NCBI GenBank assembly: GCA_033220425.1
Contig: CM065652.1
Location: forward strand, 1,178,001 to 1,242,000
From: Lepraria neglecta
Lineage: Eukaryota > Ascomycota > Lecanoromycetes > Lecanorales > Stereocaulaceae
Direction of reading: 5' to 3'
Length of the DNA: 64,000 bases
Part shown: in pieces, positions 11,776 through 24,139 of the stretch
Position numbering within the stretch: the stretch's first letter is position 1
Layout: each line of letters opens with the position of its first letter
Made by a program: the position numbers and the translations under genes
The notes under the pieces: generated by a model
Seen by the model: only the letters and a program-made list of their open reading frames with translations
What the model was told of the DNA's origin: nothing
Database searches by the model: none

Positions 11776-13012
11776 ATGTCATACTCCGGAGACCAGAGAG
11801 GCTCCTGGAGCGAAAAGACACATATCGGTGGAGATTCTGATCCATTCTTCAAGGCCATTGCGGGCCTTGATGGCCTTTGGCTAGTTTCGCTTGTCTTGGT
11901 CGCCATATGGGCTGCCGTCGCCAGCAGCAAAAGAGACCGAAACACACCACCGACAACTAGGCTGAACAAATTCTGGGTCACCATTTCCATAGCTATCGTG
12001 TAAGTCGAATACTTCCACTCGGCGAGCGCTCGCTATAAGAGCGCTCATAGTCTTTACCTTGCTCATCACTTCACAGATTCTACGCATTCAGCTTTGGCGA
12101 TGATGTCTTGGTAGATCGTGGAGCCGAGGTCACAGCCTCCTATGTTCTGGCCGAGGTCATCTTCGGAACTCTCGCTGGGCTAGTAGACATCTGCATGCTC
12201 GTCACCATTTACTACCTACTATTCCGAATACTTCGACAACCGGGCTCTAGCCACAGCACAGCAAAGAACGGAATATTATGGGCGCATTATTGCTTCTGTG
12301 TCCTCCTCCTAGGTCCGTTGTATCTCGCTAAGCTGGGCCTCCGAGTGAAGCATTTACACGACGAAATCATCGATCTTGACGACACTTCCTCTTTCTACAA
12401 GGGCATAAACATTTCGGATATCTTAGGCACGGCGTTTTTCGCTCTATACGTCTGTGCATCCTTGGAGATCGTGGCAGGAGCCGTCATGACTTTCACCGTC
12501 CGCCGCCAGGGGCGAGGCCGCAGCACAGTAATTACCCCTCAATCTTCACGATGAACATGGACTGATAATTTAAATAGATAGGGATTCTTCTACTCTTGCT
12601 TGTTGCATTCCCCCTCCTCGTCCGTTCGCTCTTCAATTTAGGGTTCGACGCCGTCGTTGTTGACCCAGAAGCTTTGCAATACGTTAATATCCCCGCCCTG
12701 GAGATTGCTCAAGAAGTTCTGGATGGCCTTTGCTGGGTAATGATTTTCATCGGTATCATCATCATCAGCCTTCAAGAGTCCATTCCATCCATTTCTTCGC
12801 CCTTCAGTATGGAGAACCTACACGAGCCGAGCAGGGGTCCTCTACTTGCAACAGATTCGCAGCCCCTTCCTATTAGAGATCACTCCGAGGAGGAGTCGGC
12901 GTTGGATGGTGCTATCTACAGTGATCATGGGAAGCCTTCACAGGGTCGAAAGATACATTGGCCCAGTTGGAGGATGAGGGGAGGGGGTGGCCTGGGAATG
13001 ATGGCGTTCTGA
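11776..13012 (+). CDS. Seven-transmembrane protein, function unknown
   Basis: Three exons, 11776-11999, 12077-12527 and 12578-13012, with 77- and 50-bp introns, give 369 aa. The start CCAAAATG fits the fungal start context. Hydrophobic segments at about residues 33-52, 66-82, 98-125, 146-168, 197-222, 228-250 and 278-296 suggest seven membrane helices (for example LWLVSLVLVAIWAAVA, LAEVIFGTLAGLVDICMLV, VMIFIGIIIISL), followed by a polar tail of about 75 residues with acidic and Ser-rich stretches. The second intron removes an in-frame stop, and the exon 3 frame resumes with ILLLLLVAFPLL, supporting the model. No ligand-binding signature is recognised. It could be an orphan membrane receptor or a structural membrane protein. 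Confidence 0.8.
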
Positions 13013-15225
13013 AATTTGGAAGTTGATGGAAGCTGTCTTGAGCAGCATTTATATGATTCATGACTACTATCAAATCCCTCTTACGAAAAGAGTACACCGA
13101 GTTTGCTAATGAAATAGCCAAATTGGACTCTATCTAGAACAACCTATTAAGTTGCAGGCCGAGTAAGTGTCTGTCTCTCTGAAGGTGCTTGTGTGGCTCG
13201 ACTCCCATGTTTACCACAGGGCATTCGAACGTATCCGAGCAAAAAACAGAGTGTAGTCAGCTCTCCACCCCAACGCCATGATTAGACTCCAGCTCCTCGT
13301 TGGTATTAAGTTCTGGTTATCCAGCTCGCTCCTACCCTCCCCCTCCATTATTTCAAATTGTGAGTCCCTCACCATTTCTATTTTGCTCCAGCCTTGATGT
13401 GAGACAATGATTTTGGCATTTATATGATCCACCTACCAATTTGAGACATTTACGCGTCTTATCACAAGCCACTGAGTAGGACTTCATAAGATCGAGTATC
13501 GTTGGGGAGAAAATATTTTTCATTCCATTTTGCTCTTGTAATTCAGGTTTAGCCTAAAGAGAACATCGTTCACTAAGCCTTTTGCCCCCTTTCCATCTTC
13601 AATTGCGTTGGAATTCTCCTCCTCCCTCGAAGGACCCCACAGTAGATAGCTTGCTCTTGGTTCAATTCCACTCGTTACTTAAGACTTCAACTTGATTGGT
13701 TTTTCTGTGACAAACGAAGGCACCTGCCAACTTTGTCGAACATCATCATACACTAGAGGCCCTGGTAGCCCAGACGCCCGGTCCGCAAAGCTAGCTAGGA
13801 CAATACGAACAGAATACACAAATCGAAAGCAGCTTGGCCAGATACGAGGCCAACGGCCCGACCCTACCCTTGTCTTACTCAGGTATTGGCAGAGAGGCGA
13901 GACATCCTGAATCTGGGCCCTGCATGGGTATGCAGCATAATCAGACACCTTCCCAGGATATGGTCAGCATCTTGCATTTCCGTCTAGTCGACCATTTGAC
14001 TCGGCGGCATGCTGAGATTGCTGGAGTAGCATCAGCAACGTGTATTCCGAGTTGGAAGATCCAAGAGACGTTGATCGTATTCTGCATCCACAGTTGTCAA
14101 CATATTGCATTAGCACCAGGCTCCTCCCGCACAACAAGCATCTCTTTTTATGCTTACAGAGACTGCATGTGGTGGCAGGAGCCGCTCAAATGACTAACGT
14201 TCAATGCGGCTGATTAGCAAGCTTCCTAACATCCGTCAGCTAGATGCATACACTAGGCATGAACCTTCTAGATTTATTGCCCAGTGAACCCTGCCTAGCA
14301 GATTCCTGAGTATTCATAATTGTATTCTCACCAACCAGTGGAAAAACAGGAATGAAGATGTGATTGTAGCAGTAGCAGATTTATTGTGCGAAACCTAACA
14401 ACTGCATCCTCGAGCATAATGCAGAGATTGGCAGTGATGCCGGCTCCTGTATGTCCCATGTGTAGAGAAAAGCATTTTCACAAGTACTGAAGAATTGAAG
14501 GAAGGAAGCCAATGAGGTGTACCATTGTCGATACACCACCCGGTGTAGATGAACATAGTCATGGAAGCCTTGACCGTGATAAATTGTTCGAGTAATGGCT
14601 CAAGACGCGATGTCGATGGTCTTCCTTCCTCGTCCTTCCATTGCAACCCTTTCGCCCTTCTCATGGGCCTGTAGAAGGTATATTGAGGGTATGAAGAAAG
14701 AGAGAAGTATGGAAAGCGGAAGGGTGAAGGACGAAAGGGGAAGGAGAAAAGGACGTGTCTAGGCGCACATTCTAGGTTATGAAAAAGATATGATAACCTG
14801 GTCAGTAGCTTGGGACAGGGCGTACAGTACAGCTGAAGAGCGCCCAAGATTCCCCTTCCGGTATTGGTGGGGAAGTTCTCAGATGCGCTCGAGTCACGAT
14901 GCACAGCAAAAGTAAAGGTACTAAAATTGTTCTGATAGATCATCGCACGAAGTGTAAAGAAAAGACATTTTTGATCTGCCAGATCACGTGTGTGACCGTT
15001 GCTAGCTAGCAAGCGGGCCTTTTGAGCATTTTTGACAATTTTCTCTTCTTTCCCCTTCTTACTGTTGCTGTTGTTGTGTATCATAGGTGTATTCACTGTA
15101 TCGACAAGAATAGAACCTTTCTTAGGAACTTAGGACGGATAGGAAAAAGAAAGTAGTCTCTGCACCACTCCCCCCTTAGAGAATTACAACGGATTGACCT
15201 CTGAAGTGCACCTCTAACATCTCTT
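13013..15225. other. Convergent intergenic region and H+-ATPase 3' UTR; no gene supported
   Basis: Between the plus-strand membrane protein and the minus-strand H+-ATPase. A 233-codon open frame on the minus strand at 14395-15096 follows the ATPase stop, but it has no domain, lies in the likely 3' UTR and is not called. The rest shows only short frames. Confidence 0.5.
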
Positions 15226-18200
15226 CTACTCGTCCATCTCGGCCTCGGTGGCCCTCGTGCCCAAGTGCCAGCGGCTTCCGCCCTTGTCGTCGCGCTCGTG
15301 CTCGATGGCGACTTTGCTGAGATGTCCAAGGATGTTCTCCATCTGGGTATCGCTGCGGCTACGGCTCTTGCGGCCGAGGTTGTCGAGCCAGTCGATCTTG
15401 TTCATGAGGTAGTAGACGATAGCAATGACGATCTAGACGTGCAAAAGATGTTAGCCCATGATCTCAACGCGCAACCGAATGTCGGGATGGTAAATACTTA
15501 CGGTAACACCAATGGAGTAAATCCAGATGACGACAGCAGTGACAACGCTGGTACGTCCATTGGGGTTGAGGTTGGCACGGTCACGAGGATCTGTGGCATA
15601 GCCAGGTCCAGAGAGCCAGCCGAAGACGCAGAACAGAGTCGAAAGGACATCAACACCGAAGATGGCGGCCACAAGTTGCCACGAAGGCCAAGTATTACCA
15701 CCGCGGGTGACGAAAATGAGCCAGTTTTCGGTTAAGGAGACTTCTAGGAAGAGGATCTCTTGAACGTTGCCAAAGTTCTGGATGACACCACCGTTAGGAA
15801 GGAAAAGAGAGCCACGAATGATCCAGGTTGCCAGAGCGAGCAAGATACCTAAGGTGACGGAAATGACCCAGATCTTGGGCAGTTGCCATTCGACGGGACG
15901 AGCTTCGTAATGGGCATTGTCGTAGGCCACAGCGATCGTTGCCAAGTCAGCGAAGAGGGCGAGGAAGACGATGAGCCCGACGTCGATGGTTTCGTTGATG
16001 ATGATCATGGAAGTGACCAAGTAGATTTCCAAGTGGAAGCAGAGGGCGATACGGTATTGGATATACGCCTTCATACGCTGGAAGATTTGACGGGCAATCT
16101 TGATGGCGGAGACGATAGTGCTGAGACCGGGAGCAAGGAAGACGATATCGGCAGCGGCCTGGGCGGCTTCTGAAGCACCCTCCACAGCAATACCGCAGTC
16201 AGACTTCTTGAGAGAGGGGGCATCGTTGACACCGTCACCAGTCATAGCAGTAAGATGTCCACGCTGTTGGATCATTTCGACAACCTGGTACTTGTGCTCG
16301 GGGAAGACTTCGGCGAAACCATCGGCTCTCTCAACGAGATCATGTTGAGTTGTGCCGCTGAGACCACCGTGAATCAATCTATCAGAGTTGTAGACCTTTG
16401 TGCCCAAAGCCAACATCTTGCATGTTTCCTTTGCAATAGCAATGGCATCACCCGTAAGCATCTTGACTTGAAGACCGAGGAATTGAGCTTCGGCGATAGT
16501 TTGAGCGGTGTCTTCACGAGGAGGGTCGAACATAGACAGCATTCCGAGTAGCTCCCATTCCTCGTTGTCCTTCTTGACAGCAACACCGAGGGAACGGAAA
16601 CCTCTACGAGCGAATTCCGCAGCCTTGCTCTTGAACAAGTCCGCAGTCTCCTGACTACAGTTGGTAAGGCTGAGAATAGCCTTTGGTGCACCTTTTGCTG
16701 CAACGTAGTTGTGACCATCACACGAACATTCGCAGGTGATACGCTTGGATACGGGATCGAAGGGGGTGTATTTCTGAGTCTTCCAGCCTTGCTCCAAGAT
16801 TTCTCGTGCCTTTGGATACCGCTTGAGTGTGAGAATAGTGACCTTGTCGATGGGATCCAATGACTTGATGTTGTGGGAGGAGGCAAGAACTGCGACGGCC
16901 ATCATCCAGTTGACATCAACATCTTCTGCAACGTAGGGTTCACGAATGGAGAGCTGATTGGCTGTGAGAGTACCGGTCTTGTCAGAGCATAGCACATCGA
17001 CACCCTAGAACGTAACAAGTCAGTACGTAGCATGTCATACGCTCTATGGGATGTACATACAGCCAAAGATTCAATAGCTGTCAATTTCTGGACGATTGCC
17101 TTATCTTTTGCCAAATATGCAGCTCCAACGGCCAAGGTGGTAGTTGTCACGACAGGAAGACCGACGGGTACGCCGACAACGAGTAGAATGAGCACGTAAT
17201 GGAGGAGGTTCTCAGAGCCGATCTGAGGAGTTGCAATTTTGAGGTGGTGGAAGAAGCCGCCAATCCAGGCAAGCAAGATCCAGGCGACGACGATAACGAG
17301 GAGCGCGGTACCGATTGAGTTCATGATAGCTTTGAAATGACCTTGATCCTTCGCACCTTGAACCAATGATGCCGTTCGGCCAACGAAGGAGGTTTTGGCG
17401 GGTGCCGTGACCACAGCAAAGGCCTTTCCACGCTTGCAACCAGTAGTGTAATACGCAGTGTCACCCATGAACTTGTCGACAGCCAAAGATTCTCCAGTGA
17501 TGGCAGATTGATCGGCGGCGATCAAGGAAACTCCATGGTGCTTGTCCTCCGGATCTTCATCCTCATCTTCTGGCTTCTTCTCGGAAGGCTCGTTCAATTC
17601 TTGGCGCATCAGCTCCTTGTATTCCTCGAAAGCTTCTGGATTATCGTAGGCACAGATCAGTCTGCAGTCAGCGGGTACGACTGAACCTTCTTCGATCAAG
17701 ACCTGTGAATTGTAAGCTTTAGTTAAGCTATCGAAACTGGGCAAACCGTACGATATCTCCTGGGACAAGTTCTCTAGCCTTGATATCTTCTTCTTTGCCT
17801 CCACGGACCACAGTAGCTCTCATGGCAATATCACCCTTGAGAGATGCGACCACATCGGCAGCCTGCTTTTCTTGATACCAACCGACAGTCGCGTTAAGGA
17901 GCAGAATGGCGATAATGACGCCGAAATCGATCCATTCCCGAAGACCGGCAGCGATGAGGACAGCAATTTCCATGACTATGCTTCATATTAGCTCAATTAG
18001 CCATTAAATTGATAGAAAGCACACATACCATAGAGAATAGGGCCAGTGAAGTAGGACAAGAACTGGAATTGTCAGTCGGTGAGCTACAAGGGAGGGTGTT
18101 GGTCGCAATGGTTCGCGTGCGTACCTTGAGGAACATGTTCTCCTTCTCGGTGGTCTTTTCATGGTCGGTCAGCTTCTCAATTGCATCGCGGAATACGCGG

Positions 18201-18658
18201 ACAATGTACGAACCAACTCGTTGAACCCAGTCTTCTTGCGACGGCTCTCGACCTCCTGATTTGAGATACCCTGCTTGATATCGGCCTCGAGCCACTGCAC
18301 GTCGCGTTAGCTGCATGTCACGTCAAGGATCGATGAATAGATAGCTTACATCGTCTGGGATCTCCATTGAACCATCGGCACCTTCTTGCTTTGGGCCTCG
18401 CTGCCAAAACTTCCACCACGGCTTCTTGGGCTGGTCACCACCCTCCATCGACACGACCGACTTTCTTCGCGGACCTTCATAGTAGGAAGAGATGTAAGCG
18501 ACTAGATTGGCGTATTCCTCGCCATTTTCCAGATCTGGCTTCGCGTAGATGGAGCCTTTGTGGTCGACACCAGATTGCTTGCGTTCACCTTCGCCTTCGT
18601 GTTTTGGCTCGTCGAAGCGGAGGTGGTTCTCACCCGCATTCTCGTCGGGAGGAGCCAT
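15226..18658 (-). CDS. pma1: Plasma-membrane H+-transporting P-type ATPase, eight exons
   Basis: Pumps protons out of the cell using ATP, energising nutrient symport. Exons (minus): 18658-18350, 18294-18214, 18154-18125, 18062-18029, 17975-17752, 17702-17061, 17004-15502, 15432-15226; total 1009 aa. Two micro-exons are 30 and 34 nt. Family landmarks: RRKKTGFNEL; TTEKENMFL running into the first membrane helices (GPILYVMEIAVLIAAG); actuator QSAITGESLAVDK; CSDKTGTLTANQ with the phospho-Asp; KGAPKA nucleotide-binding loop; MLTGDA; MTGDGVNDAPSLKK hinge; ten predicted helices. The C-terminal tail (SRSDTQMENILGHLSKVAIE) is the regulatory region known to autoinhibit fungal pumps. The ~100-residue N-terminus before the first actuator motif is long and holds RRKSVVSMEGG, a possible phosphosite cluster. 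It resembles the second fungal PMA class, close to plant-type pumps, more than Neurospora PMA-1; that placement is by memory of family sequences. Confidence 0.96.
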
Positions 18659-20044
18659 TGCAGCTTTCTAAGATGATAGAATTACTGCAATGTGAAGATG
18701 TAGAGTGGTGGTGGGCACCGTAGGGGATTAAAAAGAAACGAAATGGAGTGGAGAGGTGGTGTTGAGGAAGATTGGGCCGAGATGGAAAGAGCTTTTTGTA
18801 CTTTGTCTCGCAATCTAAGTCTAGCAACAACAATTCCCCAACTAAGTTTTCGAAACCGTTAAATTGGCGCGAGGAAAACCCTGCAATTCACCCAAATAAT
18901 CCCTCACTTTCGTAAAGCTCTCGTCGGGATTGGGCGGGATCTCCCCAATTATTACGACTAACAGCGCCCTTTTTCCTTACTCCATTCTTACACACCTGTG
19001 CGAACAGCTAACTCGACAGGAGCTTCTAGAAAATGCGCCTTATGCACTCCACGCTCTCCATCTATGCAATCGAAAAGCTTGAATATCCTTATACCTAAGA
19101 GATCGATCACTCATCAATTGCCGCAAATTGTAGTGCGTGATTACGGTGTTACGAGGTGCAGGTCTGTACTGTTCTGGTGGAATATCGTCACTGTTTAGCA
19201 GCCAGCCGCGGGGTAAAATCCGCTCACCGACCGGAAGGGCCAGCCACTTCCAGCACATTTGATGATCCAACTCGACGTCATACCTTAGCTGTAGATAGTG
19301 GGGAGTGCCTCACGGAGAAGAATAAGCTCCCTCGCCTATTCTTTGCCTCCCTGCGATTCCACATCCTCCGATTTCGGCTCATGATCCCGATAGATGACAG
19401 GAAATTCCCTCAATACCCTCAATTGCTCTACCGCTCTTCATCACCAGTTCATGAACAGATTTTCGAGGGTTTTCGAAGCCATTGAAGCAAATGCCCACTC
19501 TGAATTGGGCTTTTGTGCGAACCGTGTCTGAAGGTTCGAAAGCCCTTCTTGTCGCAAAGCTCTAAGGTGCTCTTAGGTGGGTACCAAGCTTCGAGCGGCA
19601 TGGGATTCACGCACATTTAGCGGTTGTTTTCGGTACGGGTAAAGCAGCATATGACAAGGATCACGAAATGGCGGATGCTGACTCGCCGATAAGGCCTTTC
19701 CCATTAGCTGAGGTAATAAAAAGGCCGAGGAGTGGTCGGCCGAACTGTTGGCACTGACCGTGGTGTGACCCTTGCGGGATTTCAAGAAGTGTCTATAAGA
19801 AGCAATTGCATCCTGGATATGTTTCATTCTCGCTCCTAAGTACACATACGTACGCTGTTTCGAAAATTGTGAAGCCGGAAAGACGACTTTATCATCCATA
19901 GCCGCATTGTGTCAGCGGCGCCTGTAATCTTAGAGGAAATCTTTCCAGTTTCGATAGCATTCCTGCAAAGCCAGCAATTATTTCTTCTTTGCAAGGCTGA
20001 ATCACTGGAGAATAATGTACACTTGGATGAGAGCGTAAAATCTT
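18659..20044. other. Intergenic, H+-ATPase promoter side
   Basis: Upstream of the ATPase start; 18659-18840 should include the 5' UTR. No other coding signal, tRNA or repeat recognised in the 1.4 kb. Confidence 0.5.
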
Positions 20045-20929
20045 TCAGAGGACGAAAGCAGCCAAGCTACCAATGCCTGCGAGGAAAACGCTCGCTGATG
20101 TGGCGCCCACACCGCCAGTGAAGGTCGCCGCCGGCGCACTCATCGTCCCGGTCGAGCCGCTCGATGTCATGGACGAATTGAGGGCTGCACACGGTAGTGA
20201 AGTTCTGGCCCCCCAAGAAAACGCCAACGGTCTGCGCATCGGTCATATGTATCATATGGATTAGGCCCGCTGCCAAGGCCGCATTTGTCGCGCAAAAGTC
20301 AATGGTAAAATTGAACGCGGTGCAGCCCCATCGCATACAGGAGTAGCAGTCGTTCCGTCGTAGTCACCTTTCTAACGTCAGCATTTTCCTTTGAAGAGAA
20401 AGGCTTGAGCCAAAAGATAGGCAATTATCTACGAGGCAAAGAGGTCAATGTCCGACTCCCGAAACATCTCTTGCGATTCGGACCATGGTTCAAGCGTGGG
20501 TAATTGACTCAAAAGGTCTGCGTACCGTAGAAGCTGACGTTTGCAGCCGCGATGCTCAGAGGTGCTAGAGTATGGACTTCTTCATACGGCCCATTTGCAG
20601 GCTTGTCATAAACCGTGATAGCTCAATGACATGGGCGCCTGCTCTATCATACGTCCTTGCTATGCCAACCATATTGTCTGTGCCGTTCAACGTCCCTGCG
20701 TTCAATGGGTTTCTAGACTAGGTAAGATTCTGGTAATCGCCGATAATCGAGAGGACTTGGGTATAGGTGTAGGGTACGGTACGGTGAAGAGGACGGTGTC
20801 TGTGCCTGCCGTGTAGCCATCGACGCAGCCAGCTGGTAGTCGTCCGGTCTGGTTGAACGTTGCGAGACGGTCCTGTGCCGCTGCTCCTATGATGGCCAGC
20901 AAAAGTGAGAGTAGTGTTACAGATTTCAT
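20045..20929 (-). pseudogene. Decayed GPI-anchored secreted protein gene
   Basis: A former cell-surface protein gene. The 5' end is clean: ATG at 20929, signal peptide KSVTLLSLLLAIIGAAA, then QDRLATFNQTGRLPAGCVDG. The 3' end is a typical GPI-attachment signal: Ser/Thr/Ala/Gly-rich spacer and FLAGIGSLAAFVL before the stop at 20045. Between them the coding sense is split over frames: YTQVLSIIGDYQNLT, then TLNGTDNMVGIARTYD, then YDKPANGPYEEVHTLAPLSI, and after a plausible intron FNFTIDFCATNAALAAGLIH. The breaks are one in-frame TAG (near 20720) and at least three single-base frame changes that introns cannot explain. The pieces form one protein in order, so this is decay of a single gene or, less likely, poor sequence. 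I know similar secreted ascomycete proteins but not their function. Confidence 0.75.
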
Positions 20930-21770
20930 GTTGTACAGCGATTGCTAATGACAAGATGATATTATTTGCGACTGGAAATTGCAAGACAAGGAAACAGAAG
21001 GAGAAGGATTTGACTTGACCTCACATTTCGTTGCTCCATCCACAAAGCAAGGAAGGAAGCACAGACAGCTCGGACGAGCGCCGCTGTTGATCATTGTGTC
21101 AGTTCATATTACCAAGAATTGGCTTCTTACAGCTTTAAGGCTGCTAGGGACAAGGCTTGGAAGGAAGCTCGAGGCTCAGCGGGCTCAAGGCCAAACTCCG
21201 CATGTGGCGCCGCAAAGGGATTTGACTTTAGGCGAGCTCCAAGTGATTGGAGGGGTAATGATCAGTGAAAATGAACAGTGCGCTTGAAAAGGGCGGCTCG
21301 TGGAGAGCTTGGAGCAGCCCCAAAGCCCAAACAAGAAGCCTTTTCGATAGTCCAGGGACCCTTCTCTTCTAGGGGCTTGGCCGCTGGGAAGATGAAAACC
21401 AAATTTCTTGGGGGGAGGAGCCCCACGCCAGTGACGCTGCAGGAACAAACGCGCCGCTCATCGAAAGCACCGGCATACGCATGAGCAACAGGCGACGGCA
21501 TATCCATCGACCCAGCCTTGCGACATCGATATGTGGCACCTGCGATCATAGAGCTGGGTTGACTGAAAAAGGCAATCAATATGCGGGTGCCGAGGCCTAC
21601 TCGGGTCGAAAGGGAAGTTTAGTGGCCGCTGCGGAAGAATTTTGCGGGGTACGAACGGTACATGGTAGCCGATCAAAACATTGGGCTTGATGGGTACAAA
21701 AGCTGGGGCTCCTCTGTGAGCAGGCCTCGAGCTGTGAATATTGAGAAACGTACCCCTCAAAGTCGCCAGA
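20930..21770. other. Divergent intergenic region, no gene seen
   Basis: Separates the decayed surface-protein gene from the carboxylesterase. Short frames on both strands lack domains. Confidence 0.5.
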
Positions 21771-23712
21771 ATGTTCAAAGCAAGCCTCACCTGCGCAGCA
21801 GCCTCTGTTGCTCTGCTCTCCGGTCTTGCCGCTTCCCAGAGCTCATCCAGCTTGCCAACTGTTGACCTCGGCTATCAGATTCAGCAGGCTACACTGCTCA
21901 ATGTTTGTTTATGCCTGTCCTCATATGGAACATCATTTGCTAACTAGCATAGTCCACTGGCGGTTTTTATAACTTCTCAAACATCAGATACGCCCAACCT
22001 CCTGTCAGCGAGTTGAGATTCCGCGCACCACTCCCTCCTACCGGTAGAAACACCACCGTCGATGACGGAAGTGTGGGAAGAATATGCCCGCAGGCGATTC
22101 CTGCATGGGAGCTCATTGCGGAAGTATTCGACACCGCCTACCTAGAGGGGAAACCATTCAACGCGTCAGCATTGAGCTCGTCATCGTCCGGCATGGCCCC
22201 CTCTCTTCCTCTTCAGGACCCTCGAACAACGGAAGATTGTTTATTCCTCGACGTTGTGGTTCCTCAGTCGAACTTTGAGAAGGCAAGCAATACTACAAAT
22301 AACACTTCTGGTGCACCAGTGCTTGTCTGGATCTACGGCGGCGGCTACACCTCTGGAGAGAAGAGTGCCTACAATGTTGCAGGCTTGATCAAGGCTAGCC
22401 AGGCCGATGACACCGATGGGATCATCTTCGTATCCCTCAATTATCGTCTTGGGGCATTCGGCTGGATTTCTGGTCCAACCCTCCAATCTGATGGCGTAGC
22501 CAATGCTGGACTGTACGATCAGCGCCTTGCTCTCCAATGGGTTCAAGATAACATTCACCTGTTTGGTGGCGATCCCAACAGAGTAACTGTCATTGGCGAG
22601 TCTGCAGGCGGTGGCTCGGTCATGCATCAGATCACAGCTTTCGGGGGGCTCAATGGTCCCGCACCCTTCCAACGGGCTGTTCTACAAAGTGCTGCATTCC
22701 CACTTGCTGTCAGCAATCTCCAGCAAGAGCAAACTACCGACACGTTCCTTGCGCTTCTCAACGTTACTACCATAGAAGAAGTCAGGCAGCTTCCGTCAGA
22801 AGCACTGATCACGGCCAACATCGTTCAAGTGGCGAACTCGTCTTATGGTGATTTTACCTATGGGCCAGTGGTCGACGGCTTGTTCGCACCAGCAATTCCA
22901 GGGAAATTACTGCTCCAGGGCTCGTACGATCACGATCTCACGCTAATGTTGGGTCACAATGCCGACGAAGGTCTGGCGTTCACAAGTCCATTCATCACGA
23001 CTGATACCTTGTTCAATGAGTATATCATGACCTTTTTCCCAACTATCAACCCAAGCGTCGCCAGCTACATTGAGAATGTACTCTATCCTCCAAAGATGCC
23101 TGGCACCCTTGGCCTCACTGGATACTCGGATGAGACTGGGCGGGTTGTCTTAGCACTTGGCGAGTCTATATTCACGTGAGTCGCAAACCCATTCATGGTC
23201 GTGGACTTGGAAGTAAAGCTGACGGCTATAGCTGCAACACTTTCTATCTTGACAAGGCATTCAACAACCAGACCTACGCATATCAATTCAGCGTACCCCC
23301 TGCACTTCATGGAATGGACATTCCGTATACATGTGAGCGACCTTTCTGAGTCATCCTTTCCCAATCAAATCCCAGTTTGAGTCATGAGATATAATTTAGT
23401 AGCCGGAGAAGATCTCCGGCTCCTGACACTTGTCTTTCAACTCAAGGATCATCTCAATACTGACTTCAAAACGTCGCAGTCTTCAACGGTCCAAGCACAT
23501 CTGTGATGAGCGACCCGGCGGCGATAGCTCTTCAAGAGTACATTACCAGCTTTGCTATCAACGGCAAACCTAGCGGACCCATGTTGCCGATGTTCCCTCT
23601 TTACACCAACGCCACCGATATCATCGATCTGAACGCGACAAGCATCACGACGATCTTGGATCCTATTGCCAATCAACGCTGTGACTGGTGGCAGAAGGAA
23701 TTGTACGTATAA
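21771..23712 (+). CDS. Secreted type-B carboxylesterase / lipase
   Basis: Alpha/beta-hydrolase that cleaves carboxylic esters outside the cell; the natural substrate is not evident. Four exons, 21771-21902, 21953-23175, 23232-23332 and 23480-23712, give 562 aa, the usual length. A signal peptide is visible (ASLTCAAASVALLSGLAAS). Motifs: TTEDCLFLDVVVP; oxyanion-hole WIYGGGYTSG; LNYRLGAFGW; nucleophile elbow GESAGGGS (catalytic Ser); GHNADEG (acidic member of the triad by family position); LHGMDIPYTF (catalytic His). Several N-x-S/T sites indicate glycosylation. The protein ends CDWWQKELYV, typical of fungal type-B esterases. The third intron (147 bp) is the longest and its acceptor is supported by resumption of FNGPSTSVMSDP. 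Confidence 0.94.
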
Positions 23713-24139
23713 GGAATTTAGGCGATTTTCCCATGCAAAGGGAGGGAAAGAAATGGATTTTAATGGATGTAATGAGGTGGATGAATATATAAAAGCGCTC
23801 GTATTGGACATTCTGTAACTGGTGTAAATATAAAAAACCAAGATACGCTCGCAGTATGTTATCTGAATTCTCTAAATCATTCCTTGATGACAAAGGCTGC
23901 AACCACAATGTGAATGGCTTTCGACGGTACCTTGGCATGCAGCTCCCCGCCGCCAAGCTTCATGCAACCTTCACAGCCCCGAGCCAACAATGACATTTCA
24001 ATCCAGAGTCCTCTTTCTACACGGCTGTCTACCTTCCTCCACGAAAGTAGAAGCCAGAATCATGATTGACATGGCTGTTTTACCACCATCTGAAACCACA
24101 TTCTCGCCCGGCTGAGTGCTCGAAAGACCTACAACGACC
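23713..24139. other. Intergenic: 3' UTR and promoter
   Basis: Short gap between two plus-strand genes. No coding signal other than trivial frames. Confidence 0.5.

Noticed and set aside
14395-15096. 233-codon open frame on the minus strand after the H+-ATPase
   Set aside because: It directly follows the ATPase stop, has no domain, and its composition looks like UTR; taken as chance openness in the 3' UTR.
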